Assembly (NCBI RefSeq): GCF_002078875.1 | Contig: NC_034438.1 | Location: forward strand, 19,389,755-19,453,754 | Direction of reading: 5' to 3' | DNA from: Numida meleagris | Taxonomy: Eukaryota > Chordata > Aves > Galliformes > Numididae | Length of the DNA stretch: 64,000 nucleotides | Shown here: piece by piece, positions 24,035 through 37,482 of the stretch | How positions within the stretch are numbered: the stretch's first letter is position 1 | How the letters are laid out: each line of letters opens with the position of its first letter | Program-made: the position numbers and the translations under genes | Notes under the pieces: generated by a model | What the model saw: only the letters and a program-made list of their open reading frames with translations | Database searches by the model: none | What the model was told of the DNA's origin: nothing

Positions 24035-27000
24035 TCACTACAGTGGATAAATTCAAAGGCTCCTGTCCCTGCCCAGAATATCCATTTTTTTTTGGAGACC
24101 CACAAAAAAATGTATTTTACATGAACAGCAGATTTTTATCACTCTGTTCAAGGATCACAACATCCGCAGGATGACTGGTGGAGACATCTGCCTAAGCCTG
24201 CAGTCAGCCTGACACAGTGTCTCCTATAGGATCTGAACCACATTACTTACCATGTTGTATCTATTCCTTCTGAAGGACTCCAAATACAGCCCAGCAGAGG
24301 ACAGTGTCTAGCAATAAGAGAATTATTCCATGAGTTCTGCCTGACTTCCTGAAGTGAAGCAGAATGGACACATACCAAGCATCAAGGGGTTCCTTCCTTT
24401 TCAGTAGTTAAAACTGGCAAATTCTTGCCACTCCTAACAATCCATATGGAAGAAGCTCAAAGCACTAATTTTCTGGAAATAAATGGGTACATTGTGCCAC
24501 TGCTATTCCATGTGGAGAAATGCAGCTCATCTTAATCTCTATTTTCTGAATCTGACTACAAAACTTATCTTGAGATATTAGCTCTGGTACAATTTCCAAG
24601 ATTGTTGAGCAGGAAGCCAAAGAATAAGGAAGGTAAGTGGATAGCATGTTTATAGGGTGTTTATCAGAAAAGAGAATTACAGCATACAGAGAACAATCAG
24701 TACCAAAGTGCAGTCATGGGTAGCTATGAAGGAGAGAAGAGATTTAGAAATAGGCAAATATGCAAGAAAATGCATATAGTTGGTATAAAGAAAATGTGAA
24801 ATCATATCAGAATCACTGATACACTGATTACACATTGGTAAGCTGTGTTTAACTCAGAAAATTGATTGCTTTAAATGGACGGAACATTCCACAGATCAGA
24901 AACTTGGCTTTGCAGGAAAAATGTGATAAAACAAGCACACATCAGTCTATTTAGCACTTAGGCAACAAAATTTCAAATGCTTTTTAAAGCCCTGGGACAA
25001 ATGTAAAGTTTTTCTTAGACCAACTGACCCTGTTGAAGTACCATCACATTTAGATGGCACTTTGCTTAAGGGTGGAGTTGATACCAAATACTACTATATA
25101 GATATATGTAGAATATAATATCTGAAAAACAAACTAACAAAAAACAAAAACAAACAACTCCAAAGAATGTCATACTCTCATACTGAGTTTTTATGTCATT
25201 TTTCTGACATATTGAAAGTCTCAGTCTCTGATTTCATGGGGTGTCTAAGTTATACAGAAGTCCTCATATTTAAAGTGCTTCCTTAAGTTTGCATTGAATA
25301 CAAATCAAGAAAAAAAATAGTCTGTAAAACCTAACAGGAAGTTTCAGTCCCAGTTAGAGGCAGAGGAAAATCTGTAATATTTTTTGAACATTAGTAGATC
25401 AAGAGGTTAACAATCAGTAATCAGTTTAAATGGACTGTTAACAAAAAACCTCCAGCTCAGGTCTCCCAGTTTGCTAAATGTAATCACTGGTGACAAAGTC
25501 AGATGAAGCAGACATCGTAACCAAGCTTTTTAAAAGAACGCCAGTTGTTTAAACAGGAACCATTTTGGTGTTGCTTAGTTATCTCTGACTGTCCCTGCCT
25601 CCATGCTTTATGCAGGTGCACAGTTACAATTTATGAAGGCATAGAAGGTCACAGGGGACTGGCAAATAGCAGAAGCAACAATTGGACAGGTAACTGCACC
25701 TCCTTCTTCCCACACTTCTTCAGGGCTGTGTTGGTGGAGACAAGGAGGCAGCAACACAGCCAGGGTCCTAGGAACAAGCACCACACCTCTAGCACATAGG
25801 CAGGAATTTCAGCTCCTGTAGGAAGCTTCCATTTCCAGTTTTTGGCACATTTAAGCTAAGCACTTGTGCATTCAGCTCTGTCAGCATCACAAATGAACCT
25901 GGACTCAGAATTCTTGAGATGGAAGGCAGAGACTACTAATTTTTTTACTACTTTAGAGCCATCCGACCAGCACTCAGCATCCTGGGAAGTGCACTTACGC
26001 AAATCTTTAGTATGTGTCGTTTCTCTTCCTTTGCCACAGGTGAACATCTGGGTAAGCAAAGCCTTTTGTTTCTGTTATTAGTGGACTGAGGCTTGCATGC
26101 CTTTCTTCAGGAAGAATTTCTATCCAATAATTAATATATTTCCTGCCACAGCACAATAGCTATTATGTCTAATGCACACAAGTCTCAAATAAAGTTAAGT
26201 TTAAAGAGAGGAAGCTGGATAAAAAAAATAAAAAGTTTGTTTGTGCAGGATCTTATCCACAAGAAGCATTGCAATGATGCTCCAATTCAGACCACTGTCC
26301 ATACACTGTATGTGCTGAAGCGTTCCTACACATGTTGGTAGACTGACTGGTGGCATTCTGCAACTGATTAACTTCTGAACTGGCCTATCATATCATTGGT
26401 GGAGGATGTCTGAGAATTTAAAGCTTTGAAGAATGTGCTTTATTATTATTATTGTTATTATTATTTTAAGCTTTACAGAGATACTTTACCACAATTAAGA
26501 ATACATACTTGCAACAAGGAGAAAGAATACCTAGAAGAAAGTTATTTTAAAGATTGAAAAATGTTTTCTTCAAACTGATTTGCTTTTACTTAGATATTAG
26601 AAAAACATAATCCCTTAGAAATATAGTTTTCAAAAGCTTGTGAGGAGTAACATTGTTTTGAGTGTTCATGAATTCTGAAACAATGAACCCAGAGTGACAT
26701 TAAATCTAGCTTCCTGTCATAGACAGGATTTTCTGCTTTTGACTTCTTGTGAATGGAAGTGAGTAAGTTAAAACTCTGAAGAAAGGTGAATACTCTTATT
26801 TCTCTATTCTGATACTTTGAAATTCTGAACATTGTAAATCAGTTCAACATGTTTCATTTTAAGAAGTCACTTGCACATTATCATTTTACTTGTAACAGTG
26901 ATGCTTTTACCCCTAGAAAGTTAGTGAGCTGAACTGTCCCAACAGATATTCCAACACAATGCTCCTTATAAGGAAGAAATAATTTCTTCCCAGGGTCTGT

Positions 27001-27971
27001 TCTCCATAAATGTAAAGTGAATGTGCTTGTTCCTTGAGGAAATACAGAGCAGCATTAATTCAAAGAGCGCTGGGACACACAATGCCATTCCCTTCAGTCC
27101 ATCTCAGAATGACTTCATACATCAAGTATCAAGCCACAAAAAGGCAGAGAACACAAAAATGAATGTGAATAGGATTTAGCTCAAATTACGATGTCTATTT
27201 ACATTATTTTACAATACTGGTGCAGCATACCTAGCATTTTAAGTACATTTTCCTAAATGCTTTTGGATTCTAGAATCTGACTCCATTTTTAGAATCATCG
27301 TGGATTTTAATTAGAATAAAAAGTTGTCCTTTGAAAGGTCTCTTTCAGAGCTGCTGGTTTACTTACATTTCAATAGAATGACTCCTAAATGAGTCCTAAA
27401 TGAGCTGGCAGTATTTATCCTAGAGTATCCAATTTGATTTAAAATGCTAGTAAAAGGCAAGATTGCTATTTTTAACTTCTGAAAATAAGTGTCTGAACAC
27501 AACAAATTAAACAATTAAAAAAAAAAATTAAGCCAGAGATATAGATCAAGTGTGCTACTTTCTTCATTGACTGGTGGTCTTCATCAACATTCATCATAAC
27601 TGTCTGCTATTCCTGTGTTTGAATTTCCAGTTATTGTACTGCAAAGAGTAGCAATATTCACTGTTTTTTATCTACAGTAGTGTTTTTCAAATTTTTGAAT
27701 GATAAATGTTAAAATACATTTGGAATCCACAAAGATTAGAAACTGTCTTTGAAATGCTTTGTTAAATAGAAGTCCTTACTGAAGCACGTTAAAAAAAGAA
27801 TTGTTTTAGCATCGTACATTTAACTGTTTCAGCATAACTCTAAGTCTTTCTTGCATTTGCTTATATTAATGCTGTCATCTCTTGATCAACACTTTAAATT
27901 AATGCTTAGTAATTTTGCTTTGCTTCATAGAGCTCTGGCTTTAAGAACCTTCTAGACTCCTTTGCTAGGTT
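24035..27971. other. Intergenic DNA, no gene recognised
   Basis: AT-leaning non-coding DNA with a short TTA microsatellite (26439-26466). Open frames are short and without domains. No RNA gene was recognised. Confidence 0.5.
26439..26466. repeat. (ATT)n microsatellite
   Basis: About nine ATT/TTA units, with one TTG interruption, in otherwise unique AT-rich DNA. Confidence 0.9.
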
Positions 27972-28380
27972 TCACAGAATCACACAAAATCACAGAATTG
28001 CAGGGGTTGGAAGGGACCTCCAGAGATCATAGAGTCTAAACCCCCTGCTAAAGCCTACAACAGGTTGCACAGGTAGGCATCCAGACGGGTCTTGAATATC
28101 TCCACAGAAGGAGACTCCACTACCTCTCTGGGCAACCTGCTCCACTGCTCCACCAGCCCTGCCGTAAAGAAGTTCTGCTGCATGTTTGCATGGAACTTCT
28201 ATGCTCAAGTTTTAGGCCATTACTCCTTGCCCTATTGCCACACACCACCGAGAAAAGCCTGGCCTCATTCATTTGCCTCCCACCTCCCTTTACGTATTTA
28301 TTAACATTAATGACATTCCCCTTCATTCTTCTTTTCCCCAGGCTGAACAGACCCAGGTTGCTCAGCCATTCCTCATTTCC
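27972..28380 (-). mobile_element. CR1 LINE fragment, minus strand
   Basis: An antisense CR1 3' end. It starts with CACAGAATCACA repeats (the CR1 3' terminus in reverse) followed by GGGGTTGGAAGGGACCTCC. On the minus strand one reads pieces of the CR1 tail: VEQVAQRGSGVSF and SVVCGNRARSNGLKLEHRS in two frames. The upstream edge near 28345-28378 matches the antisense of GAGCAACCTGGGTCTGTTCAG, split here as GAGCAACCTGGG and TCTGTTCAG, which is also present at 15006. It is frameshifted and 5'-truncated, and belongs to the same general type as the copy at 14.6-15.4 kb. Confidence 0.92.
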
Positions 28381-29859
28381 TCCTTTTCATCTCTGATCTC
28401 CTACCCTCATAGTGTTTAGAGATATTTTATGCCATGCATGAAGATAGACTCCTGTTCAACTTGAATGCCATCTTGGTTTTTCTTGTTCTCATCTTTCCAG
28501 CTAAGTTTTAACCACCAGAGTGACTCACGTTGGCCAGCACTGGGTTGTCCGCAATCCATTTTCTACACACAGACCATTGTTTTCTGCATACAAAGACAAC
28601 TGCATGCCATCTTTCTTTCAAATTAGTGCAGCTAGTAGAATGCTCAGGCTTTGTATGTGCTACAGCAAGGAATGGGAATGACTGCAAGTGGTCTAATGCA
28701 CTGAAACATAAAGAACAAAATACAGAGTGGTCGCCAGGGGTGTTTTTCCAAGCAGCTCACAGAGCTGACTTCGATTGAGTGCAAGAGATTAACCATGTTA
28801 ACACTGCTATTCCACAGCCATTGCTTTCCCTCTGTGTAACTCTGTAATACAGATCTTCCACAACTGTGAGGCAGAAAAAGAGGAAATGAATATGCAGCTC
28901 AGTAAGTTCTTTCCAAAAAAAGAACATCCTTCAAAAAAAAACCTAACTACAGATTTAAATACTGATAAGGTATGTGTTTAACACATTAATTTTTTCCCTA
29001 GACTTTACACATTCTCCTAGTTGTTTTCAGAAAGTTTGAGGTGACAAGGTGCTGCTACCAGTGGGAGGAGGGAACTTCAGACCCAGATAATCTGTAAACT
29101 GTTACAGTGCTATGTCAGTGCAGAGTGAGCCCAAGGAGAAGCATCCTCATTGCTTATGGCACAATTTCAAGAGCAAAGATGCCATTACTTCTTCGTGTAC
29201 TCTGCAGCCCAGCAAAGAAAAAACCTTAAACAGCATCCTCTGTAGCTATTAATATTCATAGACTCAATGGGAAGCAGCTCTTCCTCCTGAGTGGTAGAAG
29301 GATGAAAAAGGTGTATCGATGGGCTTTTCTCTGGGACTTCCTAAGTGAATTTGATAATTTTTTCCCAGATCTGAAAAGGCAGAAGGATGACTAAATTAAG
29401 ATAACAAACATTTGGGCTACTTTTGCTTATTATGGAAGCTCTATTTTTCATTGCTGTACTTGTCAGTTTTTACTGTAACCTCCTTTGCTATGACAGGAAG
29501 AATTCTTCCAGCAGCGTTAACATGTTATTTCTATTGCAGCAGGTGGCTAAGACCTGGTGAAGAACAGCCAATACCCAGTTTAGAACAGCATTGCTACTGC
29601 CTCGCTAGACGCTTGTTTAAAGCAGAAATAGCAGTGGAGCAATGTAGAAGAAAACTGTTTCAAGATGTGAGGAATGATTAATGAAGGCTAAGTGAGGGGC
29701 CCGGAGTCAGATATACTTCTCCTCTGCTGTCAAGCACAGGTTACCGTGATTTTATTTTTTTTTAAACTGTTCCACGCGTTTCCTTCCTCTGCCCTCAGAC
29801 ACACAGAAACCAGCGCACTATGAGCAGTAGAACCAAGTCCGACATCTGTAACTGTTGCC
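28381..29859. other. Intergenic DNA directly upstream of the CpG island
   Basis: Non-coding sequence between the last CR1 copy and the ZSWIM6 CpG island. No gene or repeat family was recognised. The open frame 29412-29681 has no domain or homology that I recognise. Confidence 0.5.
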
Positions 29860-30087
29860 TGTAGCGCTCGGGCTCCCAGGCAGCGCAAATACTCAGTCGA
29901 GGTTAGCTATATAAATCCAGCAGGTGCCTAAAATGATAACCCGCTACGTTAATGTGAACGTCCGGGCGAAGGGAAGGCAATAACAGCAAGGAAACGGAGG
30001 CGGGCGGGGAGTTCCCAGGGAGCACAGCCGGAGCCGCCGGCAAGGCAGCCCAGCAGGAACCGACCGCTGGAGCGCCGGGTGCTCTGA

Positions 30088-31731
<1,644 letters not shown>

Positions 31732-31847
31732 TAAAAGCGAATGCCAGAGCCTGGTTTGAGGGAGGAGGAGGAAGGGGGGGAGCGGCGAACAAAGGCATTT
31801 CTAGGGCAGCGGCGAGCCGCAGGGAGGGGGCGAGATCCGCAGCGTGC

Positions 31848-31880
31848 GGGGGTGGGGGAGAGAGGGTGGGGGGCACGGGG
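31848..31880 (+). other. Potential G-quadruplex cluster
   Basis: Five G-runs of three to six bases lie within 33 bp on the + strand (GGGGG T GGGGG AGAGA GGG T GGGGGG CAC GGGG). They satisfy the usual G-quadruplex pattern of four runs with short loops. The cluster is in the non-template strand of the ZSWIM6 transcript about 500 bp after exon 1, so it could fold in the nascent RNA as well as in DNA. Folding is inferred from sequence only. Confidence 0.6.
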
Positions 31881-32110
31881 CCGTGACAGCGAGGCGTGTG
31901 TGTGTGAGGGGGGGGGCGCGCTTCCTCCCGCTGGAACAATGCTCCCTCCTCTTCCTCCTCTGCGTTTAAAGGGCTGCGGGGCTCGGGGCTCCCCTTCTGC
32001 CGGGGGGCACACGCCTCGCCCTGCCTCCCCTCCACGGACGCTCCCGTGGTGGGGCGACGTGCACCCCGTCCGCGCGTGGGATCCCGAACTTCCACGCGGG
32101 GCGTGGGGTC

Positions 32111-35100
32111 TGCTTTGTAACCGGGCACTTTGTTCTCGTTTTCATGTTTATCTCCCACCTCTTAAAGGGAAAGCCAGACAAAAGGATCGTGCTCGATTTT
32201 CTAGTTGTTGTTATTATTTTTTAATGTAAAAACGCATCTATCTTTATTATTTCCCCCGCAGTGCATCCTGTCCCGAGCCTTTTGTTCACTGCACTTGCAC
32301 TCCTCTGCATGGCCATTTATTTTTGCTGCTGCTGCTCCCTGCCTTGCTGCCCTTCTCAGAGTTGAACTCGAGACAATTTTTTTTTTTTAATCTAATTAAC
32401 TTTCTTGTAAGTTTCATCATTTGATTTTCTCTCCTTTCCGAAGGTTGAGATGCAGCTGTGGCTCCGCGGGACTGGCAGAACCAGAAGCAGAGCTCTTGTA
32501 GTTGGGTTGGCAGCACTGAGATTTTTTTTTTTCCCCTTCTGCTTGTGCTTGATTCTGTTTGCAAGCGATGAGGAATGACAGGAGTGCACATAGGGAGGGT
32601 TTCTTGGATGATTGCATTTAAGCCAGGAATTCACTGTGAAAATAAAGCCAAGGGGTGATAAAGAAAAGATGCAATCTTCTCCAGGAGACAGACACCCAGC
32701 ATGGGCTTTGCTGTGCTTGCTTTCAGCGACAGAACAGGGCCTCAGTGCGGAGTTCTGAAAGGAAAAAGTAACTTGTTGTATAGCTCCTGAAGGGGAGGGG
32801 CATTGAGTAATGTTGGCAAGGGTCAGTGTGAAGAGAGAAAATATGCATAAATACGACTGAAGTGTTGACTGCTGCTTCTGGAGCCCTTAAACAGGTTCCA
32901 GACAAATGCTGAAAATACAGTTGTGCTGTGTTTTTTTCCCAGCCTTCCATTGGAAAGCTGTGCTCCAGCAGTGTTGGAGCTGTTGATGGTGAGTGTCTCA
33001 GTGCTCTGGCAGCACCATGGTTGGGCCTGGAGCTTGGACAGGGCTCTGCTGGGTGCAGAGCTCTCATGCTAAGCTGGTGCTGCGACTGCTGCCGGGCTGG
33101 ACAGTGCGACTGAACCCTGGGTTGGAACCGGTTCCATGTGACCCGATAGGGTGCTGCCTTGGGAGAGCTCTGATGGGTCTGTGCGAGCCGGGCTTGGTGG
33201 CCTTACAAATGTGAATTTGTATTCTGTGCAGTGTGAGTAATGGAAACTCTGTAAATGTTTACTGTTGCACTGTGGAAAAGTGCAGCTATTGGAGGAAGTG
33301 CGTTTTATTATGTATCAGTCCTAACAGCTTTACTTGGAATAGTGATGATCACTATAAGGGAATGCAGACCTGGTTAGTGAGGAAAAGGCATGAACTTCAC
33401 ATGGGTAGTTACATGGACCTAAATGCTTCAGGATTCTACATTTCTTAGTCTAGCCCAGAATAAACACTCAGACAATCTCTTCACAGTGACTCATTTCAAC
33501 TACTACAATTTCAGAAACCTTATGTCTACATGCTGCTAAAAATTGTCACGTGCTCCCGGGTCATCCTTTGCACCTCTGTCTCACGTGAGTCATGAAAAGA
33601 GCAAGAGGACCTAACATGTCAGGGGTGCACACAGCTGATGTTCGGGGTGATCAGACATGGGGCTGCTGAGAGTCCTGTGACTGGTATTGTCCTGGCATGA
33701 TAATGAGCATCACTTAGTTCCAGAAGACTTTCTCCAGAGAAACTGGCTTAAAAATTCTGCTTGCATCTAACTTATTGATGTTTTTTATAGCTTATTTTGG
33801 TATCTTTCAACTGGACTTGAAGGATTTTCTTTTCCTATTATTTAAAAAAAAAAAGAGAATGTAGGTTTCTGGAACAAACCTTTTCAACTGTATAAAATCT
33901 ACTATATTTGTTTCATTTATTTCAAACCAAATATTTTTGGTAAAGATTGCAGGGTAAGCATGAAAGCACTTTGAGGAAATACAACAGTCTAGGAGAGAGA
34001 TTAGAAGTTGACTGTGCTTTGCTTGGCGTTTGCATGAAGATGCCAGGAGTGAGCAGACGGTTTTAGCTGGTGAAGTGTATATTTGGTTCCTGAGGTTAGT
34101 CCTGAATTAGTGTACGGCCCTGCCTTGTCATCACAGTGGTGTCTGTCAAGGTTAGGAAGAAGTGTGATCCCTCAATAGCACAGTTGACCTGGCGAGAGCC
34201 CTTAATGTAGCTATTCTAGGAGAAGGGAAAAAAGCCTCCCTGTGCTCTGCTAGGATGTCTTTCTGCTTTGGGAAGGGCAGAGGCTGCCTTTGCTGCAGTG
34301 GCGGAAAGCCCTGCTGCTATATCTGCGTCCACATTACAACCACTTGAAGTGGCTTTTTGATACGTCACGTAAAATACTCCTAGAATGTCTTCGTCTGTCT
34401 TTAATTTGAGGTTGGTTTGTCTTTGCTGCATAGACCTTGCTTGCTCATATAGGTCTCCCTTTAAGGTTCTGTAGTCCTTTCCACAGTGGCATAGGGCTTT
34501 GTAATTGTGGTAGTCATGCCTCTTAGGTATGAATGGCAGGAGAGTGAGTTGGAGGGAAGAAACTTCCAAGGGAAGGAAAATGATGTATAGAGTTAATTGA
34601 TGGGCACTTAGCACGGCACTGGAATTTAATATTCATGTTGTGAACTGGGAAGCTACCTTGTCTGGGAAGAGTGTTCAGCTGGAGTGTCGTTGGTATGGAG
34701 CAGCAGATGCAGTTATGTGAAGCCCCCCAGTGAAATGTGTTCAGAGGGATGCTACCAAAATACTTTGTGAAGTGAGACTTCTCAAATGTAAAATAATAGT
34801 TGGAACTTCCCGGGTGTTTCTTTGGTTCCTAAATGAAGTTAGAATTTGTGACTTTTTTTCCCAATTTTCTCTTAATGCTAAGTATTAATCTTTTGACTTA
34901 GTTGCTTTTATCACCTGTTGTTACAGAAGAGCTACAAGTTGGTGGTTGCTTTCAAAACCAGGAGAAGCCACCATTCCAGCAGGAGAAAGCTTTATAATTT
35001 CCCATTGGTAGCTGCTCTAGCTCTGTCTGAATGGGACATTGTAAAGAACCAGACATACATGTATTGTAATCAGCAACTTTCTGCTTCTTTTGGTGGATGA

Positions 35101-36228
35101 TGATCTCAGTTAATAATTTTTTCATTCTTCCTAGCCATCTTTGCCCAAAATAGCATGGAATTATACAGCATGTAAAACAAATCCAATTTCTCTTCTATTG
35201 AGGTTTAATTATTTGAGTGCCAGCAGTATAATGTGAAACACCTTTCTGTTGATTAAAACCACACCAGGTATCTTATTAGAAATCTGGCACAGGTGTTTGT
35301 GCTATGAATTGAAATATACCTTTTAACAGACAATGATGATCTTCACAACTGCCTACAATATACATCTATTTGTTGATGCAACAAACACGACATATGGATT
35401 TAGCTTTTTTCTAAATAAAGTAATATTAAATTAAGTAACAAAACTAAGGCTGTTATTTGTTAATGTAAGCACTGTGTTCTGCATTAACTTCTTGGTGTCC
35501 TGGAATGTCTGGTGACCTTTTTCCAAGAGGAGAATGTTGTGCTAGGATTCTTCTCCTGGAAGAGGCAGAGTGTATCTACTGACATGCCACAGAAACAAGC
35601 ATGGTTTCCTCAGCAGCCAGCCCAATGTTGGGGTTTGGTTAGGAACGTATGACTAAAACAAGTAATCTAGAATTTGTTAATACAATATTGTGGTAATGCA
35701 GTAAGCAAATGATGTCTGACTTTTTGCTGGGCTTCTTGAATTGCATCCAAGACCACTAGGGCTTTGCAAAAATACCTTCAGTGATTATGGTTTGAATTAA
35801 CTTCAAGAAGTAACTACCAATATTTCCAGGTTCGGAGAAACAAGTAAACTCACTTTTAAATATTTCTTCCTGAAAGAGAGACAGCTGAATGCATTCCAGT
35901 TTCCTTGTTAGATTTGGAATGCAATGTATTAATTAGAGAACACGCAAGCTATTTTCAGTGAGTATACATGTATATTCTGATGGACTATCCTTGACCTTGA
36001 AGAATTTCTTTGGAAGCTTTTCTTCATAAAAATAAATAAATATATAATAAGGTGTGGGAGGGGGAGAGAATTACAAAAAAAAACTTTCTTTCAAGACTAG
36101 ATTAATAAACATGGAAAACTTTGTCAGCTCCTGCCTTTTTTGAGTCTTTCTAAAAATATCTAATCTGGACTTCAAGAGAAAGTAAGCATTTTTCAGTGAT
36201 TACAGGAAGCAGGAATAAAAACTGTATC
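32111..36228. other. Intron 1 stretch, no repeat family recognised
   Basis: Non-coding intron sequence. Two CACGTG E-boxes (33547-33552 and 33582-33587) lie 35 bp apart, the second overlapping an AP-1 word TGAGTCA (33586-33592). Open frames (32723-33067 and 34216-34614, both minus strand) have no recognisable domain. Confidence 0.5.
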
Positions 36229-36403
36229 CAGGCATGTCCAGCCCGTGGCCCGGCCCAGCTGCTGCCCAGTGGCCTAGCCTGGCCCGGCCCGACCCTGGGT
36301 GTGCACCACTGCTCCCCAACAGCCAAATGCTGGTGTGCGATGGTGTATATTTGCAATTCCATTTTCAGTTGACATAAATGCATGAACTGGGAATTTTCAA
36401 ATG

Positions 36404-36755
36404 GAGCGTACAGAGTTGCAACCAGACATTCAACTCAAAAATCTGACCATGTCTCTTTACTTTTACTACTACTACTTCTACTCTTCTCTACTTCTACTTT
36501 CCTTTTACTACTGTGAACTTCTGCTCTTACTGTAGAAAAGCATTCCTCGCTTCACCATCAGCATTATTCACATCATTGCCTTTTGGTAGCACGTGCATTT
36601 GTGTACAGCTGTTGTCATGGATGAAGTACAGGAGTAACATTTCACCAAAAATCACTGATGAATACCTTGAGAGCTCACAAAGAATTCCAACCACCCCCAT
36701 TGAACCAGGGATTGATGCATTAGTTTCACAGAAGCAGGGTCACGTATCCCACTAG
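36404..36755 (+). pseudogene. hAT transposase C-terminal remnant
   Basis: The frame from 36404 gives ELQPDIQLKNLTMSLYF before a tract of TAC/TTC codons. A second frame (36513-36755) then gives FTSLPFGSTCICVQLLSW, followed by KYRSNISPKITDEYLESSQR, then PIEPGIDALVSQKQ and a stop. This order matches the C-terminal dimerisation region of hAT transposases of the Charlie group. The two frames show at least one frameshift, and the N-terminal zinc finger and most of the catalytic domain are missing, so it is a dead copy. A pyrimidine-rich TAC/CTTCT microsatellite (about 36461-36512) has expanded between the two parts. Confidence 0.75.
36461..36512. repeat. TAC/CTTCTA pyrimidine-rich microsatellite
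   Basis: An imperfect repeat of TAC, TTC and TCTA units inside the hAT fossil, at the point where its reading frame shifts. Confidence 0.75.
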
Positions 36756-36855
36756 TTCTGGGTTTTTGTTGCTCTCTTTTTTTTGTTTTAATAAAAATAT
36801 TATAGAATGAAGCTAGTTTTGTTACTTATATACATGAACTATATTGTATATTTTA

Positions 36856-37407
36856 TGAGGGCTTCTCCAAAAGCAATGCATGCTATTTTGTTAGGTTGGC
36901 CCACCATGCTGGAGGTGGGTGTTGGTGGTGTGGCGATAAAACTTTAGTCTTCCTGCCGGTATTCCGTTACATGTTGTTGCTGTGTGACAGATGGCAGCAG
37001 AGGGGCATTCTGACAGAATGGTGTCTGGCATGGAAATGTGTGTGAAGCAGAGGTGTGTCACTGAATTCCTCCATGCAGAAAAAATGGCACCTATTGACAT
37101 TCATGGACGCTTGCTGACCGTTTCTGAAGACCGAACAGTGGATGTGAGCATGGTGAGGTGGCAGGTGGTGCATTTCAGCAGTGGCGGCGGTGACAGTGGG
37201 GCTTCTCTGCTGCTGCAGATTTTGACAAGCGTGGCATGCAGACTCTTGTTCATCACTGGAGAAAATGTGCAGCTAATGATGGTGGCTGTGATGATAAAGA
37301 GTGTTTTGTAACTGAGGATTTGCTCTATCGGAAAGCGTCATTGTGCTCTGTAGCTGTTGGAATTTCCATGGAAGTATATAAGAGGCATTACTTTTGGAGC
37401 AACCTTT
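36856..37407 (+). mobile_element. Internally deleted mariner (Galluhop-type) nested in hAT
   Basis: The left end follows a TA (36854-36855) and reads TGAGGGCTTCTCCAAAAGCA. The right end reads GGCATTACTTTTGGAGCAAC, and the two are imperfect inverted repeats that match the ends of the copy at 61.13 kb. The interior frame 36991-37311 encodes a mariner-like transposase N-terminus with RCVTEFLHAEKMAPIDIHG, then TVDVSMVRWQVVHFSS. This is the first helix-turn-helix region, and no catalytic D,D,D region is visible. It lies inside the hAT element, so it inserted after that element. The right-hand TA is not preserved. Confidence 0.88.
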
Positions 37408-37482
37408 GGGTGTGCAGCACAAAACAATTTCTGTTTACTAGATGTGGCCCAGGAAAGCCAAAAGGTTTGACACTGATGCCTT

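Larger units (their letters stand above)
36229..37482 (+). mobile_element. hAT (Charlie-type) DNA transposon fossil, interrupted by a mariner
   Basis: The left end CAGGCATGTCCAGCCCGTGG has the look of a Charlie-type hAT terminus. The right end, near 37442-37482, has TGTGGCCCAGGAAAGCC followed by AAAAGGTTTGACACTGATGCC, the approximate counterpart (split for length). Between them are decayed transposase C-terminal codons (see 36404-36755). The part 36856-37407 is a separate mariner inserted into it. Without that insert the element is about 700 bp, so it is internally deleted compared with a full hAT transposon of roughly 2-3 kb. No 8-bp target duplication is visible, and the right edge is uncertain by several bases. 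Confidence 0.65.

Noticed and set aside
1..29859. Search for the neighbouring gene SMIM15 or NDUFAF2 upstream of ZSWIM6
   Set aside because: These are neighbours in human, but no matching open frame or exon was recognised, so they are taken to lie outside the window.
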